The notes below the pieces were generated by a model that was not told the DNA's origin, ran no database searches, and saw nothing but the letters and a program-made list of their open reading frames with translations. Shown one piece after another: positions 55,157 through 64,000 of a stretch of DNA of 64,000 nucleotides; position 1 is the stretch's first letter; each line of letters starts with the position of its first letter. The stretch comes from Rikenellaceae bacterium. GTDB taxonomy: Bacteria > Bacteroidota > Bacteroidia > Bacteroidales > UBA932. The stretch spans positions 1 through 64,000 of the forward strand of contig JALEPJ010000009.1 of the NCBI GenBank assembly GCA_022766385.1. Direction: 5' to 3'. The translations under genes and the position numbers were made by a program.

Positions 55157-55187
55157 TTTGCAGATAATAAAAAAAGCAGTACCTTTG
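55157..55187 (+). promoter_or_regulatory. Strong promoter of a small RNA gene
   Basis: TTTG (55157-55160), exactly 19 bases, TACCTTTG (55180-55187). This is a full consensus match on the plus strand with no plausible protein gene behind it. Confidence 0.7.
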
Positions 55188-55192
55188 TATCC

Positions 55193-55315
55193 GGGTTGAG
55201 GTTCTAATCCAAACAGTTCAGTTTGTCTCAACCTATTGGTTATTAGTTTTAGTGTTATTAATTATGTGGTTAGTATGAGTGGTCCACGCGTGAGCGTCGA
55301 CGACTCATTTTTTTT
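55193..55315 (+). ncRNA. Candidate small RNA of about 123 nt
   Basis: The interval from the predicted transcription start (about 55193) to a T8 tract carries no protein gene. The 5' part folds as GGTTGAG (55194-55200) with CTCAACC (55227-55233), enclosing CAAAC (55210-55214) with GTTTG (55221-55225). A U-rich single-stranded region follows (55234-55274), then the terminator stem. It lies between two minus-strand genes and is convergent with the DUF4932 gene. It does not look like tmRNA, RNase P, SRP RNA or tRNA. Expression is inferred. Confidence 0.6.
55275..55315 (+). terminator. Intrinsic terminator of the candidate small RNA
   Basis: ATGAGTGGTCCACGC (55275-55289) pairs with the segment 55294-55308 around a GTGA tetraloop, 13 of 15 positions paired, followed directly by eight T (55308-55315). 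Confidence 0.75.
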
Positions 55316-55352
55316 GTACCTGCACATAGCTGGGTACAAAAAAAGAGTTGTC
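55299..55352. repeat. Long inverted repeat past the small RNA
   Basis: GACGACTC (55299-55306), T8 and GTACC mirror GGTAC, A7 and GAGTTGTC (55345-55352). It overlaps the small RNA terminator, so two mutually exclusive hairpins can form. It also lies just beyond the 3' end of the DUF4932 gene on the other strand. Confidence 0.5.
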
Positions 55353-55369
55353 GCAGCGGCACAATTGCC

Positions 55370-56683
55370 CTATTTGGTAGTCTTGAAACTGATTTCAGAA
55401 TCGACTGACTTTGTTCCGTCCTGGGCGATGAAGCCATTACCCTTGATAAGGAATCCGTACTCCATTCCTGACTCCAATATAAAATGGATGGAAAGTTTTC
55501 TGTGGTCTTCGCTCCACTCTATTCCCGTGACCTCTGGAAAATCAAGCTCAGACATATTGATCGAAGCCGATTCGCTCATCGGCCTGTCGAAAGTCATTGT
55601 GAAAACGAATTCACCGGCTGGAATGTTCTTGGCTCCTGAGACTAAGTTGCAAGTGTACTGTACTTTGAGCTTGTCAGCAGCTTCTTTGTCAGCGAGATAG
55701 CTCTCGAGCGGATAGCTGTTGACGGCGGTTATCAAGTCCTTCTCGGTCCATCCTTCATCCAGAATATCAACAAGTCTCCCTACAAGCATAAAGCCCTTGT
55801 CAGTTTCCTCATCAATTAGTAAGCTTATGTTGACTTGAGGATAATGTACTGCAATGTATTCTATGACTGAGGCTCTTACCAAGCTTTCATACATCATTAT
55901 CCTTGCATTATTATATGCTTGTTGTTTGAGTATGTTTCCATTAGCCTTGAAATAAGCTTCCGCGCTTGAGGCAATATTGTTGAAGGTTCTGTCAATCAGA
56001 GGATTGCAATAAGGATGGCAGAACTCGTGAATCAATATGTCCAAGGACGGACTTCCCAAAACTGGGCACAGAACCACTCCGCCCTTTCTTTTATTTACGC
56101 TGAGTCCATAATTGTTTTGTCCGGCCAAAGGGCAGGCTATGATTCTGAAAGAAGGACTGTCCGAATGGCTGAACCATTTTGAATACCATTCAGTGTCAAT
56201 GGCATCACCCAATTTGATGTAAGTCCCCATTGCTTCCAGCCTGATGTCTTCTGTTGAAAGGTACCACTCGTGGAAACCGGTGTCGGCGCAGAAATCCTCT
56301 AATGCATTGAGCATCTTCTTCCGTCTGGATTTCGACCATCTATTGTCAAACTTGTATTCAAGCTCTTTGTCGAATTCAGGCAAGCCCTCGGAGTTTATCT
56401 TAAGCAGCGAGCCGTAGCTGGCGACTGCATCATAGCCTACACCTTTTTTAATATATTCTTTTGCCAAGAGAACTGCCGGGTGGGTAACGTATGCTCCGAA
56501 ATGGGCGTCAACTTTTTCGTTTAGCCCTGTATTCTGACAATTGTTGTATTCCCTGGCGCCCGCCAAGCGCCAGACTATAGACATAAGGTCGATGCCCTCA
56601 TTGCAATTTATCTCAATTCTGGTCTGAGCCTGCCCGCCAAGCGTAGTAATAAGCAGGAATAGCAGTGTAAGTATGCGTTTCAT
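55370..56683 (-). CDS. Secreted DUF4932-like putative metallopeptidase with a C-terminal Ig-like domain
   Basis: The protein of 437 residues has a signal peptide (MKRILTLLFLLITTLGGQAQ). Residues 214-226 contain ILIHEFCHPYCNP, an HExxH-like zinc motif with Phe before Cys (HEFCH), typical of DUF4932 proteins. The last 100 residues (FVFTMTFDRPMSE, GIEWSEDHRKLSIHF) resemble the Big_5-type Ig fold. A secreted zinc peptidase is the natural guess but activity is not established. It starts three bases after Maf ends, so it is probably the last gene of the DUF3467-kdsC-maf operon. Confidence 0.72.
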   Translation of the reverse strand: MKRILTLLFLLITTLGGQAQTRIEINCNEGIDLMSIVWRLAGAREYNNCQNTGLNEKVDAHFGAYVTHPAVLLAKEYIKKGVGYDAVASYGSLLKINSEGLPEFDKELEYKFDNRWSKSRRKKMLNALEDFCADTGFHEWYLSTEDIRLEAMGTYIKLGDAIDTEWYSKWFSHSDSPSFRIIACPLAGQNNYGLSVNKRKGGVVLCPVLGSPSLDILIHEFCHPYCNPLIDRTFNNIASSAEAYFKANGNILKQQAYNNARIMMYESLVRASVIEYIAVHYPQVNISLLIDEETDKGFMLVGRLVDILDEGWTEKDLITAVNSYPLESYLADKEAADKLKVQYTCNLVSGAKNIPAGEFVFTMTFDRPMSESASINMSELDFPEVTGIEWSEDHRKLSIHFILESGMEYGFLIKGNGFIAQDGTKSVDSEISFKTTK

Positions 56684-56686
56684 AAA

Positions 56687-57295
56687 TTATTCAATGAATT
56701 CCTGGAGCATTCTGTAAACAAGGTGGGTGGGGAAGCCCATTACGTTGAAGTAGGACCCTTTGATGCCGGTAATGCCTATGTAGCCTATCCATTCCTGGAT
56801 GCCGTAAGCACCTGCCTTATCATAAGGCTTGAAATGCTCGATGTAGTGATTGATCTCTTCATCGCTAAGGTCCTTGAAACTGACGATGGTGCTGTCTGAT
56901 TCGGTCAGCATTCTGTGTCTATCCCTTATAGTGACAGAAGTAATGACCTCGTGGTCTCTGCCAGAAAGCAGTTTAAGCATTCTTTCAGCATCTTCACGAC
57001 TGTGGGGCTTGCCAAGTATGGGAGACTGTTCCATACCACCTTCCCCTTGAGGAAAGCAAAGGACCATGGTGTCGGCTGTGATCAATATCTCATCCTCCTC
57101 CAACTCCCTGTGGAAGCCCTTTGATTTGCCTTCGGACATAAGGGCCGGAACCAGTGAATGAGGTGTTTCAGGATTATACTTTTCCTCGAAACTATTACGT
57201 GTATCAATCTCGAAATCAATGCTTAAGCCAGCAAGTAACTCCTGCCTTCTTGGAGAGCCGCTAGCTAAAATGACCCTTTTGCCTTTCAAATCCAT
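56687..57295 (-). CDS. maf: Maf-family nucleotide pyrophosphatase
   Basis: The 202-residue protein starts with KRVILASGSPRRQELLAGL and has ITADTMV and the DKAGAYGIQ segment, all Maf signatures. Maf proteins hydrolyse non-canonical or modified NTPs such as dTTP, UTP or 5-methyl-UTP and are linked to septum formation. It lies two bases after the KdsC-like gene. Confidence 0.92.
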   Translation of the reverse strand: MDLKGKRVILASGSPRRQELLAGLSIDFEIDTRNSFEEKYNPETPHSLVPALMSEGKSKGFHRELEEDEILITADTMVLCFPQGEGGMEQSPILGKPHSREDAERMLKLLSGRDHEVITSVTIRDRHRMLTESDSTIVSFKDLSDEEINHYIEHFKPYDKAGAYGIQEWIGYIGITGIKGSYFNVMGFPTHLVYRMLQEFIE

Positions 57296-57297
57296 CT

Positions 57298-57831
57298 TTA
57301 AAAGAGTTTTTTATAAAGAGCATTATCAAGTTTCCAGATGCCCTGAGCCTTCATTACAGCTTCAATCGCATTTCTGACACAGCCGTGTCCACCTTTGTAA
57401 GGTGAAACATAGTCTGCAGCTTCCATTGCCTCTGCCACTGCATCTGCCGGGGCGACTCCAATTCCGCAGGCTTTCAATACGTCAATGTCCGGCAGATCAT
57501 CTCCGAAGTACATCACTTCGTCGTATGAGAGCGAGTGCCTTGAACAGAAATCGTCGAATTCCTCCATTTTGATTCTGGAGTGAAGGTAAACATCCTCTTC
57601 GTCCACTCCGCAATATACGAATCTCTTCTTGATGCTGTCCGAAGCTCCACCCGTTATGACACAGGTAATAAGACCGTTGAGTTTGGCCATCCTTACCCCA
57701 AAAGAGTCCTTGGCATCGAACATCCTTAGAAGGTCGCCGTCAGAAGTGGCCAGTATGCCGCCATCGGTCATTACGCCATCAATATCGAAGGCTATAGCCT
57801 TGATTTTCTTGAGTTTGTCTATATCCATCAT
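57298..57831 (-). CDS. kdsC: KdsC-like HAD phosphatase (KDO 8-phosphate phosphatase)
   Basis: The 177-residue HAD protein has the motif I FDIDGVMTDG (nucleophile Asp), motif II ITGG, and motif III/IV YFGDDLPDIDVL. Length and motifs fit KdsC, which makes KDO for lipopolysaccharide. Its ATG overlaps the stop of the DUF3467 gene by one base (TAATG). KdsC also resembles the HAD part of CMP-sialate enzymes, so the sugar is not certain. Confidence 0.88.
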   Translation of the reverse strand: MMDIDKLKKIKAIAFDIDGVMTDGGILATSDGDLLRMFDAKDSFGVRMAKLNGLITCVITGGASDSIKKRFVYCGVDEEDVYLHSRIKMEEFDDFCSRHSLSYDEVMYFGDDLPDIDVLKACGIGVAPADAVAEAMEAADYVSPYKGGHGCVRNAIEAVMKAQGIWKLDNALYKKLF

Positions 57832-58157
57832 TACGATCTGGTGCCTCCGTTATTCATCAGGTCGTTAAGGTTGATTGTGCCCTTAGGCTGCTGAGGCTCA
57901 ACTGTGGATATCGGCCCGAACTGATTCTCATACTTGTTTACATTATCAATAAGAGCGCTCAGAAGCCTCTTTGCGTGTTCAGGATTCATTACGATTCTGC
58001 TTATTATTTCCGGCTTCTGGAGACCTGGCAGCATTGTTGCGAAATCAAGTACGAATTCCGAGTGGGAATGTGAAATGATGGCGAGATTGGAATATTTTCC
58101 TGTGGCGGTTTCCGGCTTCAGTTCTATGCTCAATGCCTTGCTTTCTTTGTTGTCCAT
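57831..58157 (-). CDS. DUF3467 domain protein
   Basis: From 58157 the protein has 108 residues. The DUF3467 core is clear: YSNLAIISHSHSEFVLDFATMLPG and RIVMNPEHAKRLLSALIDNVNKYENQFG. Its function is unknown; the domain is small and cytoplasmic. First gene of the operon DUF3467-kdsC-maf-DUF4932. The in-frame ATG at 58184 lacks homology in the extra nine residues. Confidence 0.85.
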   Translation of the reverse strand: MDNKESKALSIELKPETATGKYSNLAIISHSHSEFVLDFATMLPGLQKPEIISRIVMNPEHAKRLLSALIDNVNKYENQFGPISTVEPQQPKGTINLNDLMNNGGTRS

Positions 58158-58175
58158 ATTCAGTTTTATTCTCAA

Positions 58176-58229
58176 GTTTCGCAAGTAAACAATTATCCGT
58201 CATTCTGAGCTTTGTGCGCCTTGCGAAAC
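58176..58229. repeat. 10-bp inverted repeat in the divergent region before valS
   Basis: GTTTCGCAAG (58176-58185) and CTTGCGAAAC (58220-58229) are exact complements 34 bases apart, between the DUF3467 start and the valS promoter. Function unknown. Confidence 0.4.
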
Positions 58230-58279
58230 TTTTCCGTCCGCACAATTCTCAATTTCTACAAAAATAACTGAAAAAATCC

Positions 58280-58287
58280 TATCTTTG
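58280..58287 (+). promoter_or_regulatory. -7 element for valS
   Basis: TATCTTTG, exact match, 33 bases before the ATG at 58321; it supports that start over the in-frame ATG at 58285. Confidence 0.45.
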
Positions 58288-58320
58288 CGTGATTGCGCGA
58301 AAAATGCAAAAAAACATCAT

Positions 58321-61005
58321 ATGGAATTGTCTGCAAAATACAATCCTTCAGAAGTAGAGGATAAATGGTATGCCTATTGGCTGGAGCATAAATATTTCCA
58401 TTCCGAGCCGGATGGAAGAGACCCTTACACTGTCGTTATCCCACCTCCGAATGTGACAGGTGTCCTTCATATGGGACACGTTCTCAATGAGACTATCCAG
58501 GACATTCTCGTGCGCCGTGCGAGAATGGAGGGAAAGAATGCATGTTGGGTGCCGGGAACGGACCATGCTTCCATCGCCACGGAAGCCAAGGTCATCAAGA
58601 GACTGGCTGAGCAGGGCATAAAGAAAAGTGACTTGAGCCGTGAGGAGTTCCTCAAGCATGCCTGGGCTTGGACGGACGAGCACGGTGGCATCATTCTCAA
58701 GCAGCTCAGAAAGCTCGGATGCTCCTGCGATTGGGACAGAACCTCGTTCACGATGGATGAGACCCGTAGCAAGGCTGTTATCAAGGTCTTCTGTGACCTC
58801 TTTGACAAAGGGCTTATATACAGAGGCTTGCGCATGGTTAATTGGGATCCGGAGCGTCAGACCGCTCTTTCGGACGAGGAGGTTATCTACCACGACGAGC
58901 ATAGCAAGTTCTATTACCTTAAATATATGGTAGCGGAAGAACCGGGCAAATATGCTGTCGTGGCTACAACACGCCCTGAGACCATCTTCGGCGATGTTGC
59001 TGTATGTATCAACCCTAAGGAGGAAAAGAACCAGTGGCTTAAGGGCAAGCATCTTATTGTGCCTATTGTCGGCCGTGAGATACCTGTCATTGAGGACCGA
59101 TATGTGGAAATCGGCTTTGGTACCGGTTGCCTCAAGGTGACTCCTGCCCACGATGCTAATGACTATATGCTCGGTCAGGTACATAATCTTCCTGCGTACG
59201 ATATCTTTACTCCAGATGCCCACGTTGATATTACTTGCCTTGAGGAGGAGATTCAGAAGAATTGCCGTCCATATCAGGGCATGGACCGTTTCGAGTGCCG
59301 CAAGTGCATTGCCAAGGATCTTGAAGCCGCAGGCCTCATTGAGAAGGTGGAGGATTATGACAATAAGGTGGGTTATTCAGAGCGTACCAATGTTCCTATA
59401 GAGCCGAGGCTTTCGCTGCAGTGGTTCATCAGGATGCAGCACTTTGCTGACATTGCATTGCCTCCGGTAATGAACGACGAGATTCAGTTCTTCCCTCCGA
59501 AGTACAAGAATACCTACAACAACTGGCTGTCAAACATCAAGGATTGGTGCATTTCCCGTCAGCTATGGTGGGGCCATAGGATTCCTGCTTATTTCCTGCC
59601 GGGTCAGGAAGGCGTCAAGGATGAAAACCGCAAGTATGTTGTAGCTCCGACAGCGGAGGAGGCTTTGGCGAAGGCCCGTCAGATTGAGGGATACGAGAAT
59701 ATTGCCCTCGAGGACCTCAAGCAGGATGAAGGTGCTCTCGATACCTGGTTCTCAAGCTGGCTTTGGCCTGTGTCCCTGTTTGATGGCATTGAGCATCCTG
59801 ACAATAAGGAAATCAATTACTACTATCCTACTGCAGACCTTGTGACCGCTCCTGACATCATTTTCTTCTGGGTAGCAAGAATGATTATGGCAGGTTATGA
59901 GTACAGGGGGGATATGCCTTTCAAGCACGTGTATTTCACAGGAATAGTCCGCGACAAACTTGGAAGGAAGATGTCCAAGTCACTGGGCAATTCTCCAGAC
60001 CCTCTTGACTTGATTGCGAGGTTTGGTGCAGATGGTGTCCGTATGGGCATTATGCTCTCGGCTCCTGCTGGAAACGATATACTCTTTGATGAATCTCTCT
60101 GTGAGCAGGGAAGAAATTTCTGCAATAAAATTTGGAATGCCTTTAGACTTGTAACCAGCTGGAATATAGATGATTCATTGGCTCAACCTGAAGCATCAAA
60201 GCAGGCTGTGGCATGGTTCTCACAGAGACTTGGCGCAGTATCAGCTGAAATCAATGATGCCTTCGATAAGTTCAGGATTTCAGAAGCCCTGATGGCAGTA
60301 TACAAACTCTTCTGGGATGATTTCTGCTCATGGTACCTTGAGATAGTCAAACCTGCTTATGGCGCGGGCATTGACAAAGACAGCTTTGCTGCAACGATTG
60401 GTTTCTTTGACAGTCTTCTGCGACTCCTTCATCCATTTATGCCTTTCATTACCGAGGAACTTTGGCAGAATCTCGAAGAGCGCAAGGATGGCGAGACCAT
60501 TATGTTCCAGCGTACTCCTTCCGGAGAACTTGGGGCAGGCGGACTGCTTCAGACTTTTGAACTAGCACAGGGTGCTGTCAATAATATCAGAAGTATACGC
60601 CAGCAGAAGAATCTCTCTCCTAAGGAGGCGCTTGAGCTTCGAATCAAGGGTGCTTTCCCGAAAGAACTTCTGCCTGTTGTCGAGAAACTTGCCAATACTT
60701 CATCCATTGATTTTGTGGAGGATTTCGGTGAGGCTGCCGGCGCTTCTTTCATTGTTGGGACAGTCGAGATGTTTGTGCCTCTCACGGGCTTGGTGAATGT
60801 CGATGAAGAGATTGCCAAACTGCAGGCTGAGCTGGATCATCAGAGAAAATTCCTTGAAGGCGTTAGAAAGAAACTCTCAAATGAGTCTTTTGTAGCCCAT
60901 GCTCCTGAGAAGGTGATAGCTGTGGAACGAAAGAAAGAGGCAGATGCCCTTTCTCGTATTGATAGCTATGAAACTCAGCTGAAAGCATTGAAAAATAATA
61001 AGTAA
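58321..61005 (+). CDS. valS: Valyl-tRNA synthetase
   Basis: From 58321 the protein has 894 residues. Class I signatures are [13 protein letters not shown] (HIGH) at residues about 41-53 and [12 protein letters not shown] (KMSKS) near residue 550, with the CP1 editing domain between ([19 protein letters not shown]). The C-terminal 70 residues form the coiled-coil tRNA-binding arm ([15 protein letters not shown]). It charges tRNA-Val. No leader peptide or T-box is seen upstream. Confidence 0.97.
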   Translation: MELSAKYNPSEVEDKWYAYWLEHKYFHSEPDGRDPYTVVIPPPNVTGVLHMGHVLNETIQDILVRRARMEGKNACWVPGTDHASIATEAKVIKRLAEQGIKKSDLSREEFLKHAWAWTDEHGGIILKQLRKLGCSCDWDRTSFTMDETRSKAVIKVFCDLFDKGLIYRGLRMVNWDPERQTALSDEEVIYHDEHSKFYYLKYMVAEEPGKYAVVATTRPETIFGDVAVCINPKEEKNQWLKGKHLIVPIVGREIPVIEDRYVEIGFGTGCLKVTPAHDANDYMLGQVHNLPAYDIFTPDAHVDITCLEEEIQKNCRPYQGMDRFECRKCIAKDLEAAGLIEKVEDYDNKVGYSERTNVPIEPRLSLQWFIRMQHFADIALPPVMNDEIQFFPPKYKNTYNNWLSNIKDWCISRQLWWGHRIPAYFLPGQEGVKDENRKYVVAPTAEEALAKARQIEGYENIALEDLKQDEGALDTWFSSWLWPVSLFDGIEHPDNKEINYYYPTADLVTAPDIIFFWVARMIMAGYEYRGDMPFKHVYFTGIVRDKLGRKMSKSLGNSPDPLDLIARFGADGVRMGIMLSAPAGNDILFDESLCEQGRNFCNKIWNAFRLVTSWNIDDSLAQPEASKQAVAWFSQRLGAVSAEINDAFDKFRISEALMAVYKLFWDDFCSWYLEIVKPAYGAGIDKDSFAATIGFFDSLLRLLHPFMPFITEELWQNLEERKDGETIMFQRTPSGELGAGGLLQTFELAQGAVNNIRSIRQQKNLSPKEALELRIKGAFPKELLPVVEKLANTSSIDFVEDFGEAAGASFIVGTVEMFVPLTGLVNVDEEIAKLQAELDHQRKFLEGVRKKLSNESFVAHAPEKVIAVERKKEADALSRIDSYETQLKALKNNK

Positions 61006-61040
61006 AACACATTTGTTACATTGTTTAACATTTTTGTTAT

Positions 61041-61238
61041 ATGTTGATTCGACCACTTTTTATCGGTACTTGGGAAATCATTGCCATTGTGGCGATATTC
61101 CTGCTCCTTTTCGGAGGCAAGAAGATTCCAGAACTAATGGAAGGCTTAGGCAAAGGTGTCAAGAGTTTCAAGAAAGGAGTCAGGGAAATCGAGAATGAGG
61201 TCAAGGAAATTGACCAGGAAGACTCGAAGAAAGATTGA
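61041..61238 (+). CDS. tatA: Sec-independent translocase subunit TatA
   Basis: The 65-residue protein has one N-terminal membrane segment ([15 protein letters not shown]), the hinge [20 protein letters not shown] (amphipathic helix with FGGKKIPEL) and an acidic tail. It forms the pore of the twin-arginine pathway for folded proteins. No separate TatB is encoded here. Overlaps tatC. Confidence 0.95.
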   Translation: MLIRPLFIGTWEIIAIVAIFLLLFGGKKIPELMEGLGKGVKSFKKGVREIENEVKEIDQEDSKKD

Positions 61239-62020
61239 CGGCCTTGGCAGAGAGAAAAACCAAAGCATTGGAAATGTCCTTCTGGGACCATCTTGAGGAG
61301 TTACGTTTCTGCGTACTCCGATCTTTGGCAGCAGTGGGCATTTTCAGTTTAATCGGGTTCATTTTCAAGGGCCCGGTTTTCGATGGTATTGTTCTTTTGC
61401 CAACCAGGCCTGACTTTTTTCTTTACAGGTGGACGGGTTTGGAAGTTGATATGGAGCTGATCAACATCGATGTTACTGCGCAGTTCTTTATTCATTTGAA
61501 GATGGCAGTAGCGCTTGGTTTCGTTGTTGCTTTTCCGTATATCATTTGGCAGATATGGCGCTTCATTGCCCCGGCTCTATATGAGCATGAAAAGAAGGCT
61601 ATAGGAAAGGCTTTTCTATTGGCCTCCATCCTTTTCTATATGGGTGTAGCTGTTGGATATTGCTTTGTTCTCCCTGTCTGTCTGAATTTCTTTATGGGCT
61701 ATTCTGTTAGCGAGACAGTCAACAATACCATTGCTCTGGGCAGCTATATTGCTCTTTTATCATCAATGGTGCTTTTGATAGGCCTGGTGTTTGAATTTCC
61801 GACTGTAATAATGGCTCTGTCGCGTCTCGGTATTGTTGGCAAGGAACTTTTGCGCAAATACAGGCGTCACGCGTTTATGATCATTCTGATTCTTTCTGCC
61901 CTGATCACTCCGTCAGACCCTGTTTCGATGCTGGTCCTGTCGATACCTTTGTACCTACTGTATGAATTCAGCATCCTGCTATGCAGGAAATACAATACTT
62001 CATCACATGAAGAAAAATGA
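61235..62020 (+). CDS. tatC: Sec-independent translocase subunit TatC
   Basis: The protein has 261 residues from a TTG start that overlaps the tatA stop (TTGA, 61235-61238), or 248 from the ATG at 61274, where [11 protein letters not shown] gives the canonical TatC N-terminus. Six membrane segments follow, with [25 protein letters not shown] and [10 protein letters not shown]. It recognises twin-arginine signal peptides. The start is undecided between the two. Confidence 0.93.
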   Translation: MTALAERKTKALEMSFWDHLEELRFCVLRSLAAVGIFSLIGFIFKGPVFDGIVLLPTRPDFFLYRWTGLEVDMELINIDVTAQFFIHLKMAVALGFVVAFPYIIWQIWRFIAPALYEHEKKAIGKAFLLASILFYMGVAVGYCFVLPVCLNFFMGYSVSETVNNTIALGSYIALLSSMVLLIGLVFEFPTVIMALSRLGIVGKELLRKYRRHAFMIILILSALITPSDPVSMLVLSIPLYLLYEFSILLCRKYNTSSHEEK

Positions 62021-63942
62021 TATCAATCAATGACTTGAGTGTTGCTTATGGCAACTGGACCCTGCTTGACAGAATCAGCTTTCACATCAGCGAAAGCGAC
62101 AAGATCGGTCTTGTCGGAAAGAACGGTGCCGGAAAGTCAACTATATTGAAATTGCTTTGCGGGGAGCAGAGCCCCAGTTCGGGGACAATTGACAAGCCCC
62201 AGCATGTTACCATTGGGTATCTGCCCCAGATCATGCAGCATAATAAGGGTAGGACGGTTCTTGAGGAGGCTATGACTGCATTTGATGCATTCAAGGCAAT
62301 GGAGGAGGAGATAGCTGAGATTACCGTTCAGCTTTCTGAAAGAGTCGACTATGAATCTGCTTCCTATCTCAATCTCATCACGAGACTGAATGACTTGAAC
62401 GATCATCTCGCTATCAGTCACAATGAGCCGCCTGAGGTCAGGGCGCAGAGGACCCTGCTTGGCCTGGGCTTCAAGGATGAAGAGCTTTCCCGAAAGACCG
62501 AGACCTTCAGTCAGGGCTGGAATATGCGTATCGAACTGGCCAAGATACTGCTCGGATCTCCTGATGTGCTGCTCCTTGATGAGCCGACCAATCACCTTGA
62601 TATTGAGTCAATTGAATGGCTTGAGGATTATCTGAAGAATTATAGGGGGGCTCTTATGCTTGTCTCCCACGACAGGAAGTTTCTGGACAATGTCACCAAT
62701 CGTACCATCGAAGTGTCTTTGGGACACGTGACTGACTATAAGGTTCCTTACAGCAAGTATGTTGAACTCAGGGCAGAACGCATTGCCCAGCAGACTGCGG
62801 CTTATGAAAACCAGCAGAGAATGATAGAGAAGACCGAGGATTTTATCAACAAGTTCAGGTACAAGCCGACGAAATCCAATCAGGTTCAGTCTCGTATCAA
62901 GGCTCTCGAGAAGCTGGAGAGGATAGAAATAGATGAGACTGATACCAAGGCCATGCACGTCAAGTTTCCTCCAGCTCAGCGTTCGGGAGATGTTGTTTTC
63001 AAGGGAAGTGATTTGACAGTAGGATATCCTCAGAAGGTGGTTTTCCATAATGCTGAAATTGAGATTAAAAGAGGGGAGAAGGTGGCGCTCATAGGACGCA
63101 ACGGTGAGGGAAAGACCACCTTGATGCGTGTAATTATGCATGAATTGGACCCCATCTCCGGAGAGGCGAGGATAGGTCATAATGTTGATATTGGATATTT
63201 TGCTCAGAACCAAGAGGATGTACTTGACAAACGGGAAACTGTTTTCAGTACCCTTGATAGAATAGCTGTTGGTGATGTCAGAACCAAGCTGCGTGATATC
63301 CTTGGGGCATTCCTTTTCCGTGGGGAGGATATTGATAAAAGGGTTTCAGTTCTCAGCGGTGGAGAACGTGCCCGTCTGGGCATGGCAAAACTTATGCTTT
63401 CAAGCCACAATCTTCTTGCCCTTGACGAACCTACGAACCATATGGATATTCAATCCAAGGATATTCTAAAGTCAGCTTTGAAAGAGTATGACGGTACGTT
63501 GATTGTAGTGTCCCACGATAGGGATTTTCTCGACGGGCTTGTTGAGAAAATGTATGAGTTCAAGGATGGAAGAGTCAAAGAGCACCTTGGCAGCGTGAGC
63601 GATTTCCTGGCGAAACGCAAGATTGAGAACCTTCAGGAACTTGAGCGACGTTTTGGAAACTCCCATGCTTCTGCTGCAAAGACTGATGAGAAGAAACTTG
63701 AGGCTCAGAAGGATTTTCAGGATAAAAAGGCATCCAGCAAGGAATCGCGAAAAGTCAAGAACAGGATTTCCTGGCTCGAATGTGAGATTGGCAAAAGGGA
63801 GAAACGAATGGCGGAAATTGAGACACTGCTTGCCGCCCCCGGCCCGGATGACGATATTATGGAGCTCACCCGAGAGTATCTGGAGCGTAAGCGCGATTTA
63901 GATGCAATGACGGATGAATGGGCTACTTTGATGGAAGATTAA
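62017..63942 (+). CDS. ABC-F family ATPase
   Basis: The 641-residue protein has two ABC domains and no membrane part. Walker A motifs are GKNGAGKST (residues 34-42) and GRNGEGKTT (about 361-369). The second signature is VLSGGERARLGMA with LALDEPTNHMD; the first is degenerate (FSQGWNMRIELA) before LLLDEPTNHLD, as is common in ABC-F. The C-terminal 90 residues form a charged coiled coil. Such proteins act on the ribosome (EttA, Uup, YbiT type). The start overlaps the tatC stop (ATGA). Confidence 0.93.
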   Translation: MISINDLSVAYGNWTLLDRISFHISESDKIGLVGKNGAGKSTILKLLCGEQSPSSGTIDKPQHVTIGYLPQIMQHNKGRTVLEEAMTAFDAFKAMEEEIAEITVQLSERVDYESASYLNLITRLNDLNDHLAISHNEPPEVRAQRTLLGLGFKDEELSRKTETFSQGWNMRIELAKILLGSPDVLLLDEPTNHLDIESIEWLEDYLKNYRGALMLVSHDRKFLDNVTNRTIEVSLGHVTDYKVPYSKYVELRAERIAQQTAAYENQQRMIEKTEDFINKFRYKPTKSNQVQSRIKALEKLERIEIDETDTKAMHVKFPPAQRSGDVVFKGSDLTVGYPQKVVFHNAEIEIKRGEKVALIGRNGEGKTTLMRVIMHELDPISGEARIGHNVDIGYFAQNQEDVLDKRETVFSTLDRIAVGDVRTKLRDILGAFLFRGEDIDKRVSVLSGGERARLGMAKLMLSSHNLLALDEPTNHMDIQSKDILKSALKEYDGTLIVVSHDRDFLDGLVEKMYEFKDGRVKEHLGSVSDFLAKRKIENLQELERRFGNSHASAAKTDEKKLEAQKDFQDKKASSKESRKVKNRISWLECEIGKREKRMAEIETLLAAPGPDDDIMELTREYLERKRDLDAMTDEWATLMED

Positions 63943-63947
63943 TTATT

Positions 63948-64000
63948 ATGTTGAGATTTAATTATTTAAAAGTTTTGTTCTGTAGCGTTGCTTTATGCAT
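63948..64000 (+). CDS. N-terminus of a further gene, cut by the window edge
   Basis: An ATG at 63948 opens a frame that stays open to the edge: MLRFNYLKVLFCSVALC, 17 complete codons. The hydrophobic core and Cys at position 17 resemble a signal peptide or lipoprotein signal. It starts five bases after the ABC-F stop, so it is probably in the same operon. Too short to identify. Confidence 0.5.
   Translation, partial: MLRFNYLKVLFCSVALC

Noticed and set aside
55199..55209. GGTTCTAATCC looks like a tRNA T-arm
   Set aside because: No acceptor, D or anticodon stems can be built around it; it is part of the 5' stem of the candidate small RNA.
1..64000. CRISPR array, phage or complete insertion sequence
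   Set aside because: No regularly spaced direct repeats, integrase, transposase or phage structural genes were found on either strand.

Overview
The window is a contiguous piece of a Bacteroidota chromosome, most likely Bacteroidales. The evidence is the recurrent Bacteroides-type promoter (TTTG, about 19-20 bases, then TAnnTTTG), secreted glycoside hydrolases and lipoproteins with Cys lipoboxes, an OprO/P-like porin, DUF4988, DUF4932 and DUF3467 proteins, the N-acyl-ornithine carbamoyltransferase arginine pathway, and a DAHP synthase-chorismate mutase fusion. No rRNA, tRNA, CRISPR array, phage or intact mobile element was found. Genes are tightly packed and every internal gene reads through intact; only the first and last are cut by the window edges.

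1-19 kb is accessory and housekeeping: a divergent pair of glycoside hydrolases (GH95, cut by the left edge, and GH31), a DUF3298 lipoprotein, a mutarotase-like protein, a porin plus Gate-domain transporter operon, a secreted alpha-amylase, metY with a divergent Lrp-type regulator, a ZIP transporter, an oxidative-stress group (rubredoxin, rhodanese, rubrerythrin, BCP peroxiredoxin), surface lipoproteins, an SGNH hydrolase with a BASS-type transporter, and dtd. 19-34 kb holds an almost complete purine pathway on the minus strand (purC, purF-like, purT, purE, purL, purM, purD, purH, purB, then purA with its own promoter). The PurF-like protein lacks the N-terminal catalytic cysteine. 34-40 kb has a DUF389 protein, an orphan ATP-grasp enzyme, TrpB2 and a soluble PAS histidine kinase.

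40-48 kb is a complete glutamate-to-arginine operon led by a single gene in which the arginine repressor ArgR is fused to a GNAT acetyltransferase, followed by argG, argC, argD, argF', argB, argE and argH. 48-52.6 kb is a Phe/Tyr operon (pheA, aminotransferase, tyrA, DAHP synthase-chorismate mutase). 52.6-64 kb has a thioesterase, an RluA-family enzyme, a candidate small RNA gene, a DUF4932 protein, Maf, KdsC, DUF3467, valS, tatA, tatC and an ABC-F ATPase.

The most striking regulatory content is two short leader peptides that gene callers would miss. One, with three consecutive Trp codons, precedes trpB2. The other, with the run FFFYYF, precedes pheA. Each has a Bacteroides promoter in front and a terminator hairpin with a U tract behind, and in each a segment at the leader stop codon can pair with the loop and 3' arm of the terminator. 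This is the architecture expected of ribosome-mediated transcription attenuation. Other items worth attention are the ArgR-GNAT fusion, the PurF-like protein with an apparently dead glutaminase domain, a carbamoyltransferase with Ser at the specificity position, and a promoter-to-terminator small RNA gene of about 123 nt.
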